Assembly: GCA_949152475.1 (NCBI GenBank)
Contig: OX424558.1
Coordinates: 40,850,751-40,914,750 of the forward strand
Direction: 5' to 3'
DNA from: Terebella lapidaria
Taxonomy: Eukaryota; Annelida; Polychaeta; Terebellida; Terebellidae
Length of the DNA stretch: 64,000 nt
In this document: positions 46,801-57,200 of the stretch, in pieces
Position numbering within the stretch: the stretch's first letter is position 1
How the letters are laid out: each line of letters begins with the position of its first letter
Made by a program: the position numbers and the translations under genes
The notes under the pieces: model-generated
Databases searched by the model: none
Told to the model about the DNA's origin: nothing
The model's input: the letters and a program-made list of their open reading frames with translations, nothing else

Positions 46801-47341
46801 TCATTCGTAATATGAAGAGATCAATAGATTCTACCTGACCCCCTGATCGTCGTGATTTAGCATTCTTGTGAGATTTCTGGCGGATAGCGACTGAAGTCTG
46901 TGTGGTAAGCGTTTTCACGAACAGCGAGCACACACAAGCGATGTCGTTGTATTGCGAGCTAATTTACTGGCTCCTAAATAATCAGCTAATGAGATTATTT
47001 GACATGACATTATCTAGCCGGATTAAGTCCGTCACAAACGCTAATTGAAAAGGTTTGGCCTCAAGACAAGTTCGCACAAAAGGATGGCTACAAGGGAGGA
47101 CGGCCATTAATGAAAGACCAGCTCTATCAATGACATACGACCAAAACAGCCACGGAAAATTGCACCCATTAGAGAAATCTTAGACGTCATAACCTGAGGA
47201 ACCAGCATGTGGTGTGTTGGAAATCATCACTTATAACTTCAGATTAAACGTTCATCAACCAGCAATGACGGACATAGAGACACGAGTCCTGGACCAGGAT
47301 AATAGTCAGTGACATCTTTGGGATAGAACTTACAGGAGAAA
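46801..47341 (+). other. Probable 5' leader of the receptor gene
   Basis: No open frame of note. CTTACAG|GAGAA at 47,331-47,340 is an acceptable splice acceptor six bases before the ATG at 47,342, so the coding start may lie just inside the second exon of the transcript, with an untranslated exon further upstream. Confidence 0.35.
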
Positions 47342-47420
47342 ATGACTTTGGCGGGCTGCTCTCAGACCCACGGGGTTCTCTCCACCGTATGTGTCCTGGT
47401 CCTCGTCACTGAGCTAACAG
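47342..47420 (+). CDS. Exon 1: signal peptide
   Basis: Twenty-six codons plus one base. MTLAGCSQTHGVLSTVCVLV begins it; the hydrophobic core (VLSTVCVLVLV) is followed by TELT and a Gly completed by exon 2. The donor CTAACAG|GTGAGA is strong. The first ATG after the acceptor-like CTTACAG is used. Intron 1 is ~3.8 kb. Confidence 0.75.
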
Positions 47421-50400
47421 GTGAGACATGAGAGTGTGGGTAGTCTACACTTACCGTCACCGGTCAGCTACATGACACAGCCGTGTTCAGGAAATAAACC
47501 AGTAAATGATGCGCCACGACCGTATATCACTCACAGCAATCGCGCGCCATTCAAAGGCGGACATGTTTGAGGGGTTTCAGTTTAATTATAACATCAGTTT
47601 TTGTTTTAAAAATGTACATGTATACCAACCACCATAGTCGCGCTAAAATACATCTCAAGAATCATTGCAAACCACACTATCTAAAATTATGATACTGAAG
47701 TCTGCTCGCGTAATTCCAACACGTACATGTATGATAATGACATACATAAGCCTAGCAACGTCTTTTTATCTTGTAATTTTACCTATTTTACACTATAATG
47801 ATAAATGGTAAATATTTCACGAGCTGTATCTTGCAAGTAGTTTAAAGTCAATTAGGACTTGTTCTCACCAAGCCAGTATTGAGGACGAATTGCAGGTCTC
47901 GAAACGACAAACTCGAGTTCTGTCAGTGGCCATGCTATTACTACAGCACAAGCGTGACATAATTGGAAACGAAACAAGACTCTCAGTAAGCGACGATAAA
48001 GCGCGGTTTTTGGCGTAGAAATGAGTCGGTTGGGTTATTTGCGGAGTCCTCGAGCGCCGAGAACGTCCTGTCAGGGTTGATCACGCGAGACTTGGACGAG
48101 ATTCTCCTAGAGGCGTCCACGGTCCGAGAACTGACGTAAGACCGCGGGGCTAGAAGACAGCTAGATCTATCCGGACGTGATGGGGGCAATAAACGGCCTT
48201 TTCGAGGGTGAACTGGCGTGAAATAACTAAAAAGAACAGTATATGCAACAGTCGGATGCAATTTATTATTTTGATCATTTTTGAGGTTATTATTTGTGGC
48301 TTGTCGTATCGTTAGTTATTCTCTTGATGCTTTCGAACAATACACGTAATTCAACGCAATGAGGCCTAATAGTGATATTTTCATATCGATAAACACTTAA
48401 CTGAATCAGCAGGTGTCATCAACATGGGGTTGGTGATAATTTATTATTTGTTATCTGTGTTTCATTTTTTTTTCCAAAAAGCAGGTTTGGTTAATAATGA
48501 GGAGAGCAATACTGATGTGAAGACTTTATTTTAGATTTTTGTCATTATTGATCTTGCCGTCGGATCGAGCTTTCATAATGCGTAGTCAAGAAACACACAG
48601 ACCCTGCCACAATGTCGGTGGTGTGGATTGTTCATGTTGCTGTTATTCACGGTACAGCCATCGTATTTAGGCGAACAAAGGCTCCTACTCTCCTTGACAC
48701 GCGTGACAACCTAGAACTTGATAAGGCCCTCCGCCCAGCAGCGAGTTCACAAACTGAACACGGGCAGTAAAGCTGCCAGGGATAATACAGCGTTAAGATG
48801 ATTAGAAAGTCTATTTTCTTTAGTGGTCCGTCCCTTACATCCACTGGTGCCGCCGATGTGGCTAATTAAATTGATTTAGCTATATGGAGTCAAGTCCCGG
48901 GGAGGAGGCTAGATTGGCCCGCTAGGAAGGAGGGAGGGAGAGAGGGAGAGGGGAGGGGGTGCTAGACCGGGATTATCCCTTGTATACCTGAGTAAGGTCA
49001 CCCAGTATTGACGAAGCTTTGATTGCGGGAATACCCGCTAGTGATATGCTTCATCATATCATTGACCAAGTAATTAGTAGGTACCAATTAAAGCCTTGCG
49101 TCTACAAATCCCCTCGTACTCTCGTACTCAATGAGTGGGACAACTACATCGTTTGCCATATTTGGAGTTAAAGTTACATGAATGAAGTTACCCTTGTAAT
49201 AATGCAGATGAAAAGGATGAAGTGTTGTCAAATCAGGGGAATGGAGATAACAGTAACTGAGCTGGGTCACAGTGAGGCAGGCAATGACGCAGTTCTGGCA
49301 CACACGGTCTCAGGTATGTGTAGTTCAAGGTGACGAACTTGTCCTCAATCGACCTTCAAAAATCCACTGTTAATCCACTGTCTAAGGAGACATGCTAACC
49401 AAGTTGCTGTACGTTTTGAAAAAGCTTTGACTACTAATGCTATAATTTACACCTGATCAAAGTGTCTACCTGCAGACACGGACAGCTATAGAGAGAGTGT
49501 TCCATACACCGTGTGTGTTACTCTCATCAAGCTGTTCCAACAGGAGTTCATACCTGGGGATGTTATGTAGCGTGAAATATTCAGCTATATAGTGTTTCTG
49601 TGACCTGGTATCCCGCGGAGTATGGTATTACACCTAGCTACTGTAGGAAATATAATGCCCAGCTGAGATAACCTTTGCAGCAGTGAATCTCTGCAGACTG
49701 CCGGAGTTGTCTGAGATAAGGTGCGCTCCTCACTGATAGCACGCTACATACACCGGAATCTCCGGCTGATCTACAGCAGACAGGGATGATAGGGATATAA
49801 TAACATGTAAACAGGGAATAAACTGCATAGAACACTGCTGCATGTATGTGTATATAATTGTGTTAGATGGACTTGTGGTGGATCAACGTGTACTCACATC
49901 TAGAATCATCATACCACACTCAAACTTCCCAATCGGGACCAGAACAGATCACATCCCGCCTGCCCGGGGGACATCAGAACAACAATTATTGTCACAATTC
50001 ATTACATCACTAATTGACAATCTTGATCTTCGGATCACGCTGAAGTTCATAGAAATCAATTTAGCGCAATTACATGTATTTGGGGGGGGGGGGGGGGGGA
50101 GTTCAACTTGAAATCTAAATTTAGGATGTACATGTCATATTTATGGACGAACAAGCAAAAACTGCTGAAGATAATTACATTTCTTGTCAGCTCTGAACTT
50201 GGTGCAATGTGACATGTATTCATTCTCTTTTAATATGAGTCAGTGAAAACAGACAACATCAATGCACGGGTAATAAGCTTGAATATTTTCTCCTTTCATT
50301 GTCAAATAAAGACGGGGTAAATCAAAGGCTCCAAAAAAGCACGAAAACAGGCAATTTCGGGAAATGGTACAAAATATAAGAAGTCTCAATTATTCATCTT

Positions 50401-53400
50401 CTATGGTCTAGATCTCGACTAGATCGTATTCCATTTTCTGGGGAATAGTTTGGATGTTTCGTGCTGCTCAGTCCGATCTTGTGTTACCGGCGGGAGAACG
50501 CTAGTACCAAAGACTGGTGCATCACTCCTTATCTAGCAAGCTCTTGGAATGCCATCAGGCCGGATTGTGGGCCTCTATACACAAAACTACAGGAATACTC
50601 AATAAAAGTGGTTGTGAAACACTCACATTTATTTCGGGTAGCTACAAAGCGTAGAAATACGAGAAACACACAGTGGCTCGACAACAAGGCTATAAATTCG
50701 ATTCATATTTCAGCATAGCGGCGAGGGTTCTCTGTTTGTCGGGCGATGTCAGAATGTTCGATGGGGGCCAGATTTACGTTCCAACGCTCTCAGTTAAACG
50801 CTTGGACCCATCTGTTGGCGGCTGATTTTGCGCTGTTGCTATTTTGCCTGCGGACGATAAGGGACCTGAGATTGCTAAAAGCAAACCCTTAGAGAAATCA
50901 CTTAACGAGCCACAGAAACGTGTCACAAATGCTAAATACTTGCCAACTCTGATGTTCCGCGCACCATCAAATGGAAAACTTTCCAAGGGCTCTTCGAATG
51001 GCTAATTCAAAATTTCATATTTGACACCACTCAGATAGGCCTCGAAGTCATCAAAAATGTTATTATATCCCTACATGTACCATGCTATCACTTATGAAAT
51101 CTATACATGACATGAATAATATCATTTTCCAATTTGATTGCATTTGTACATATCATGTACCCCTTATCCTGCTTTAAAAGCTCATTTACTATCTTTCATG
51201 TGTTCGTTCTGTACCCAACAGGCGCCTTCTACCACCTCGCCTCCCCGTCTCACCCCTGTCACGTGACCGCGCAGGAGAACGACACTGTTGACGTCATCTG
51301 TCAGTACAAGGAGGGGTTCGTGACGTCATCACGGACGGGGAACTCCCTGGCGTGCGTGTCTCAGACGGCGGTGTGGCAGCGGACGGACTACCGGCTATTG
51401 ACGAACCTGTCCGACAGCGGCAAGTATGGCGTGTGGGAGGCCGCGCCGGGCTGGCGGATCGCCGAGAGACAGAGGATCTCCCTGCTGCGGGTCCGACGGC
51501 TCCAGCCCGAGGACCTGGGACTCTACCAGTGCCGCCTCCAGTGTCTGACCGAGGACAGAGTCCACATCAACCTACACATGGCCAGCCTCTGTCTGCAGCA
51601 GGCCCCCGGATATTGTGAGTATACAACAACCTACTATTATGTAATGTGTCACAATGTAGAATAGGGACATCTGATTTATTTACACATTCTTGGTGCCACG
51701 GGAGGGGTGAGAATGAATGCTTAATATGTTAAGAGAAAAATTGAAGCACTGCGACTTATCGCCAATTCTCCACGTACAATATTTCTGTAAGTCCTAATTT
51801 TGTTTATCAATAAAACTGCTTGCTGTTTGATGTAAAGGTGAGTCCCCCTGGAAATCAGCGCCACTGTGTGTTTGATTTATCACACAATGAGTCAGGATTC
51901 CCCATGAAATATTTTTCTTCATATCGGTGTAGGTTTGATGAAACATTGCGAATTATTTCCACTCCATTCCTCCCGGCCTGCCGCGCCAAAGGATCTGTAT
52001 TACATAACAAGCTGGGATACTTTGTGATCAAGAAAACTTTAACCAAATTATTTACATCTGTATGATTCAGGGACAAAATCAATAAAAGAGCCATCGATTA
52101 CATTAATCACTGTTCATGCACAAATAACTTTGCTCCAGTGATAAACTTTGTCAACTCACATAGTTCAACACAGTTCGATTGATTCGAACTAATAAACGGA
52201 CTGTAAATAATCTCCGACTTCATTTATCTTCAGTATACTGCCAAATCATCCGTTATTAATTCGGTTTTTGTATTTATTAGTGGGTCAAATATTAGCATAT
52301 ATTCCATGCTTGAGTTGAATGCACTCTAATAATTGATTTCGATTTCAAAAATATAATGGAATTACTCAAAAGCTTCACTTTTCTATGCGGCCCTTTATGA
52401 CGCTTTATCTCGGTATATTGACAGCGATCTGTGCGGCTGGAGCCAGTGACACGAAGTGCTCGTGGACGTTCGCGAACGGAATCTGTGACCGGGAGTGTGA
52501 CAATGAGGAAAATCTTTACGACGGCTTTGACTGCTCCCCGCCTGTGGCCGCCTGTCAGAGCGCCGCCGGCGCCGACAGCTGCCGCCTGGAGTTCGCTAAC
52601 GGCGTCTGTGACTCCGAGTGTGACTCCCGCGCATGTGTCTGGGATGGCGGGGACTGTATCGACAAGCCGCTGGTGTTTGCGGCGGACACGATCATGTTGA
52701 GTCTGGCGCCGTGGTACCAGAGGACAGGCAAGACCGTGGACGTCAAGGAGGTGGGCCGGGTGTTCTCCCGCCTTCTGCGGACCATTGTCAGAGTGATGCC
52801 GGAGGACTGGCCCGGCACCCGGTCCCGGGATAGGGACGTGTCGTGGCACAGACCGGATCGCCGGGGTTACGACTCGGTCCGGAGGATATATCTCAAGATA
52901 GACAACACCATGTGCCAGAGAAAGTGCTTTCACACCGCGGATAGCGCAGCCAAATTCATAGACTTGTCTCTAAAGAATAAATGGGACCCCGGGATACCGA
53001 TAACAGCCATTGGCAGTAAGTATACCACCTTTTTAAAAGTAGACTTCCTCAGTGCTAAATTCTCTCAAAGTAGCCTGTCTATGGAATATCTGTTTTTCAT
53101 ACATATGTGACTTTTCTGATCTGTGCAGTTTTGAGTCGGACTGTGAACCAGTGTGAGTTAGAGAACAATACGCTACTGCACATCGACCTGCCCACGTCGC
53201 CTCAGAAGGATCCCGTCCACAACATCTACAGCTACACGTATGCCGAGTCCTCGGAGTCCGGCCTACCGCCCACCTGGCTCCTCGTCACCGCCACCATCGG
53301 CGGCGTTGTCGTCCTCACCCTCGTCATCGTCATAATCGTCATCATCCTCCGCATCCGCAAGCTCAGCAAAGAGGAGCGCCACCGCGCCGTCGCCGACATC

Positions 53401-53445
53401 CACTTGATCCAGGACAAGGGGGCGCCACAGGGCACGGACGTCTGA
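47342..53445 (+). CDS. Ig-LNR-NOD type I membrane protein, Notch-like negative regulatory region (four exons)
   Basis: Joining 47,342-47,420, 51,222-51,614, 52,425-53,015 and 53,129-53,445 gives 459 codons; every junction is GT-AG and phase 1. Order: signal peptide (1-~27), V-type Ig domain (~36-150; C53, W78, D124-x-G-x-Y-x-C130), two LIN-12/Notch repeats (160-194, 201-235), NOD (~238-295), basic cleavage-like stretch (289-311, HRPDRR), NODP (~312-360, RIYLKIDNTMC then CFHTADSAAKFIDL), stalk, membrane span (~404-428) and a 31-residue tail ending GTDV. LNR-NOD-NODP is the Notch module that shields the ADAM cleavage site. Notch itself has three LNRs, many EGF repeats and RAM-ankyrin-PEST, none of which are here. 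Likely a cell-surface receptor or shed ectodomain; partner unknown. Sequons are at NDT, NLS and NNT. Confidence 0.85.
47421..51221 (+). other. Intron 1 (~3.8 kb)
   Basis: GTGAGA...CCAACAG. It holds no recognised gene; open frames at 47,983-48,261, 48,647-48,844 and 50,461-50,718 lack motifs. It contains a 36-nt all-purine run (48,924-48,959) and an 18-G run (50,082-50,099). Its length leaves room for an alternatively used or missed exon, such as another ligand-binding domain, but none could be recognised. Confidence 0.6.
51222..51614 (+). CDS. Exon 2: immunoglobulin V-type domain
   Basis: 393 nt, phase 1-1, so the domain is a symmetrical, shuffle-ready exon. Protein residues 28-157. Cysteines 39, 53, 71, 130, 134 and 150; C53-W78-C130 with DLGLYQC is the Ig core, and the extra cysteines suggest one or two added disulfides. 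Acceptor ACCCAACAG|GCGCC, donor GATATT|GTGAGT. GC-rich codons contrast with the flanking introns, as expected for coding sequence. Confidence 0.82.
52425..53015 (+). CDS. Exon 3: two LNRs, NOD and first part of NODP
   Basis: 591 nt, phase 1-1. LNR1 (C160, 169, 178, 182, 194; FANGICDREC...DGFDC) has five cysteines: the position usually paired with the first Cys is replaced within DNEENLYDG. LNR2 (C201, 210, 219, 223, 228, 235; FANGVCDSEC...WDGGDC) is complete. Both keep the Asn-Gly and Asp residues that bind calcium in this family. NOD follows (PLVFAADTIMLSLAPWYQ, FSRLLRTIVRVM) and then the NODP strand RIYLKIDNTMC. Acceptor ATATTGACAG|CG, donor TTGGCA|GTAAGT. An in-frame ATG at 52,385 lies in the intron and is not the start. 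Confidence 0.85.
53129..53445 (+). CDS. Exon 4: stalk, membrane span and short tail
   Basis: Residues 355 (split codon) to 459. LSRTVNQCELENNTLLHIDL finishes the NODP/stalk; TWLLVTATIGG plus VVVLTLVIVIIVIIL is the membrane span; RIRKLSKEERHRAVADIH begins the tail, positively charged next to the membrane (type I topology). The last residues G-T-D-V fit a class I PDZ ligand (S/T-x-hydrophobic). TGA at 53,443-53,445. Acceptor CTGTGCAG|TT. There is no RAM-like Trp motif, ankyrin repeat or nuclear signal. Confidence 0.82.
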
Positions 53446-53905
53446 CTGACACCAGGGGCGCCACAGGTCACGGACGTCTGACTGACACCAGGGGCGCCAC
53501 AGGGCACGGACGTGTGAGGGACACCAGGGGGCGCCACAGGGCACGGACGTGTGAGTGACGCCAGGGGGCGCCACAGGGCACGGACGTGTGAGGGACACCA
53601 GGGGGCGCCACAGGGCACGGACGTGTGAGGGACACCAGGGAGCGCCACAGGGCACCGATGTCTGACTGACACCAGGGGGCGCCACAGGGCACGGACGTGT
53701 GAGGGACACCAGGGGGCGCCACAGGGCACGGACGTGTGAGGAACACATGGGGGGCCACAGGGCACGGACGTGTGAGGGACACCAGGGAGCGCCACAGGGC
53801 ACGGACGTATGAGGGACACCAGGGGACGCTACATGGCATAGACATTTGATTGACACCAGGTAGGGGGGGGGGGGGGGGCACAGAGCACGGACGTCTGACC
53901 GATAC
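53422..53905 (+). repeat. 36-37-bp minisatellite starting inside the last codons
   Basis: About 13 units; GCGCCACAGGGCACGGACGT recurs at 53,422, 53,458, 53,494, 53,531, 53,568, 53,605, 53,642, 53,679, 53,716, ~53,753, 53,789, ~53,826 and ~53,878. The first unit encodes A-P-Q-G-T-D-V-stop of the receptor; the rest lie in the 3' UTR. A 16-G run (53,863-53,878) interrupts the last units. The opposite strand stays open in several frames because the repeat lacks stops; this is not a gene. Confidence 0.92.
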
Positions 53906-54240
53906 ATGGACGGGCCAGTGAACAATCTGTGGAGTTAATCTTTTCTGCTCCGCCGCTGTGCTACGCGCAAACTGACCTAGGTGCACAGACAGAACTATGC
54001 ATGCTGTTTAAACGCTTACTATTTATAAATGTGGGTGTATGCTCAGTTTGTGTTGTATTGAATGATGTATTGAATGATGCACAATGTTACTGATTTATAT
54101 ATTTTGTATGGAGTGCCTGTATGTAGGTGTTGAAGGGCATGTAAATGTCTGATGTTTTATGTGCACTGATGACACCAAACATTAAATATGATTATCCGTG
54201 CAAGAGGAAACAAGGGTGCAAAATAAATAAATTGTAATGA
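53906..54240 (+). terminator. 3' UTR and polyadenylation signals of the receptor gene
   Basis: AT-rich sequence after the minisatellite. AATAAATAAA starting at 54,222 gives overlapping AATAAA signals; an ATTAAA at ~54,181 is a weaker one. Cleavage shortly after ~54,240 is the simplest reading, giving a ~0.8-kb 3' UTR. Confidence 0.5.
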
Positions 54241-57200
54241 TAAATAATCGGATGTTATGTTTATAGCTTACCTTGCATTGAAAGGTCAAATTATTAAGTA
54301 TTAATTTCAAGGTCACCAAACATGCTACTTAAGTGACTCCCTATATGTCGCTCCATCTCAAGAGGCTATAGTATAGGCCATATTTGCTCATTTTAGACTG
54401 TTATATTTTCTTTTAAAAGTTAAAGACAATTGTAGAAAAGAAATCATAAAAGGGAATTAAACACAATAAAAATATTCCACTCAGGTCAGTTTGCGGAGAA
54501 TATTCCAAAATGATTAGGTTCAAAATAGTTTCATATAGATATATTCCAGTCGTTGTACTAAAATGCTCAGAAATAATGTTCAGACTCTGCGGCCTCCGAG
54601 TGACCAATACGGAGTGACTGAAAGGCTTGGTATTGTTGTTTGATAACCAGAGACAGATTTACTATTAATTTGAGGGAAAGTTACAGAGAGTGGGAATAAT
54701 AGAGAGGAAAAGTGGTAAATGAGTAATGCCAGAATCAAATTCACATCAAATATATGTCAATGTATCGGTTGATATAAAACCACAGCAGATGAGGAAGGTG
54801 ACTTTACTATGATGGGCCCAGTCACCTCAAGATTTACTCCAGTAATGGTTAGCGATATATAATAGTACATAAATCAAAACACTTGCACTTAAAATCTATT
54901 TCAAAACCACACCATAATTCCGAATAAGTTCTGGCTATGAACAATCAGCCAGCTCCTGGAACAGGTGATACTTAATACCCGGTCATGGTCAGAACAACAA
55001 GCACACACGAAAACATTTAATTATCCCAATCTTACGCAATTTGATTTGTTTGTGCAGCTGTGACGAATAAAATGGAGCCACAATACAGTATACTGCTATA
55101 TACCATTATTGTTGTATAATTCCACTTGTATACAAAGATTTGTTCATTTAAATAACAGTTATGTGTAACGTTAAGCCTCGTGAGGGATTGTCAAGCTATC
55201 ATGCACCAACACTATACCAGGCTAATGATGATACCGAGTTAATGATGACCATACAAAACATGTATGAAACAATACGATCGAATATTCACGTCCGAAGCGG
55301 TGTCTCCCGGGGCAGACAGTGTGTGCAAGGTAGTTTTTTTCTGCAGTTTACTTCAGCATACAACTGGAATGCATTCAGCGTAATTAAAATCAGCATACAA
55401 CTGCTCAAAAATTGAGTTGATCAAGTCAAAATTATGAAAAATGTGCCGGGTGTATAACAAATATATACACCCAATGACAAGCCGAAAGACTACTCGGGAC
55501 GTAATTATTCGCAGCCTGAAACACTGCTCTGATCTGCTTGTTTTATATTCATATTGGATTAATGGAATGAAATGATTTTCGACTTATAATATTTTGGCAA
55601 ATTATTTTAATATTATTAAAATTATTGGAATCATTGGCTATAAAATACTACTATGTTGTATCGATTAGTCTCCATGCTTAGATGAGGTACATGCGCTGTG
55701 TTGATGTATTGCTGTGAGCTTGGTTTATTTCCGGGAGTGGACTCGGTACAACATTCGGCGGTGTGAAACATGTTCCATCAGACAGAGTTCAGTAGTTTTT
55801 CCTCCTTTCCTTGAGTTCGAGGGAAGTCCAAAGTCAACAGCTTCGGTGTAAAGCAGTGGCTGAACGGGCAAAAACATAATTAAAATTCATAAGAAGTACC
55901 TATCGGTGAGAAATCATCGGCAGATCGGCCTTGAAGTCATTGAAATAATTAATGATAAACAATCAGGGAAGGTTGATCATTCAGATGAGTTGTCAGATTT
56001 CGCTAGGTTTTGTGTTCTGACAGAATGGGTTCACTTCACAACCATAGACCGATACGGGGGCAGAAAGTACTTTAACTAATAAACTATTGTGTTGTGGACC
56101 TAGACGATACGAACTTAAGTTGGCAATGTCACGAAAACTACTTCATTGAAGGTCAGCCAGGAATATATATGTTTGAAGAAATGAAAGCTAAATTGTTGAA
56201 GTAGTAAAGGTTTGATTGGGTAATATTGAGCACAATTCCTCCGAGCAATCTAATTGGATTGTTCAGGCAAAATACGATAATTATCATAATGAATTGTAAC
56301 AAAAATATTACGCGAACAAGTTAAACGTTGTATGAAGCTGTTCAGCCTGTCTTGTTTTCACAAGATTCGACGAGAGATAATATTTGGCAGACAGGTATTT
56401 GTGGGTTGTATCTTCAGATACCAAGGTGAAATTATGACGAGTAGTTTTTAGGATTGTAAACAAAGCGGTACAATTAGATAACAGTCAGACGTAGCAGGTC
56501 TAATTAGCGCTCCCAGCTGGCCGTGTGTACAGGTGAGAGCGACTGTTTTCACACACCGTCAGTCTGTAACAACCTCTAACACTCCAGACACAGAGGATTA
56601 CATCTGTTCATACTCGACCTTGTTTGTAAGTTTACTGAATTCAAACAACCCTTTCAACTTGATTGTTTGAAACGCTTGATGACATTCCGAGAAAACACCT
56701 GAGTGTCATTGATTTATATCAGTATTTCACTCTCTATTAGTTTTTAATGAAAAACTGTTCTTTCATAAAAAAAAGCTGCGCTATGTTGAAATGGCGAATT
56801 ATGCTTCAAATAGACAGCCTTATGCTTGAAACAGCCTTCACGACGGAGCCATTGATTGTTATATTTATTATCGATTAGGATATCACATATTTCTGATCAG
56901 TTCATTTGCTGAATACCCCTCCCCCATTCCGTCAGTTCACCACATCCACGAGCTAGCAGCGCTTGTTGGGAGCGAGAAGACTTTGCGAGCCTTTACCATC
57001 AGACACCAGTCGATCAATGGAAGAGTTTGGTTGATAACAGACACATCTGGAACAGCTCCATCCAAGCTGCTAACATAACCAAACACTTCACGGCCTGACA
57101 CCGGGGCTCAAATATTGGATATTCAAACAAAATAATGATGCTGTGTGGTTGGAAGTTTAACCTCCGATAGTTTGGTGAATTGTGTCTGTAGTCCGCGCAC

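Noticed and set aside
52385..52424. In-frame ATG (MRPFMTLYLGILTA) as an alternative start with a signal-like leader for the LNR protein
   Set aside because: Tempting because MTLYLGILTAICAA resembles a signal peptide, but a good acceptor (ATATTGACAG) lies inside it and phases match exons 1-2 exactly. A second promoter here remains possible but is unsupported.
52292..52933. 213-codon minus-strand frame
   Set aside because: Antisense shadow of GC-rich exon 3; the plus strand has LNR/NOD homology and splice signals.
53232..53986. Minus-strand frames of 170-220 codons with VRALWRPLVSLTRP-like repeats
   Set aside because: Produced by the 36-37-bp minisatellite and the opposite strand of exon 4; no motif.
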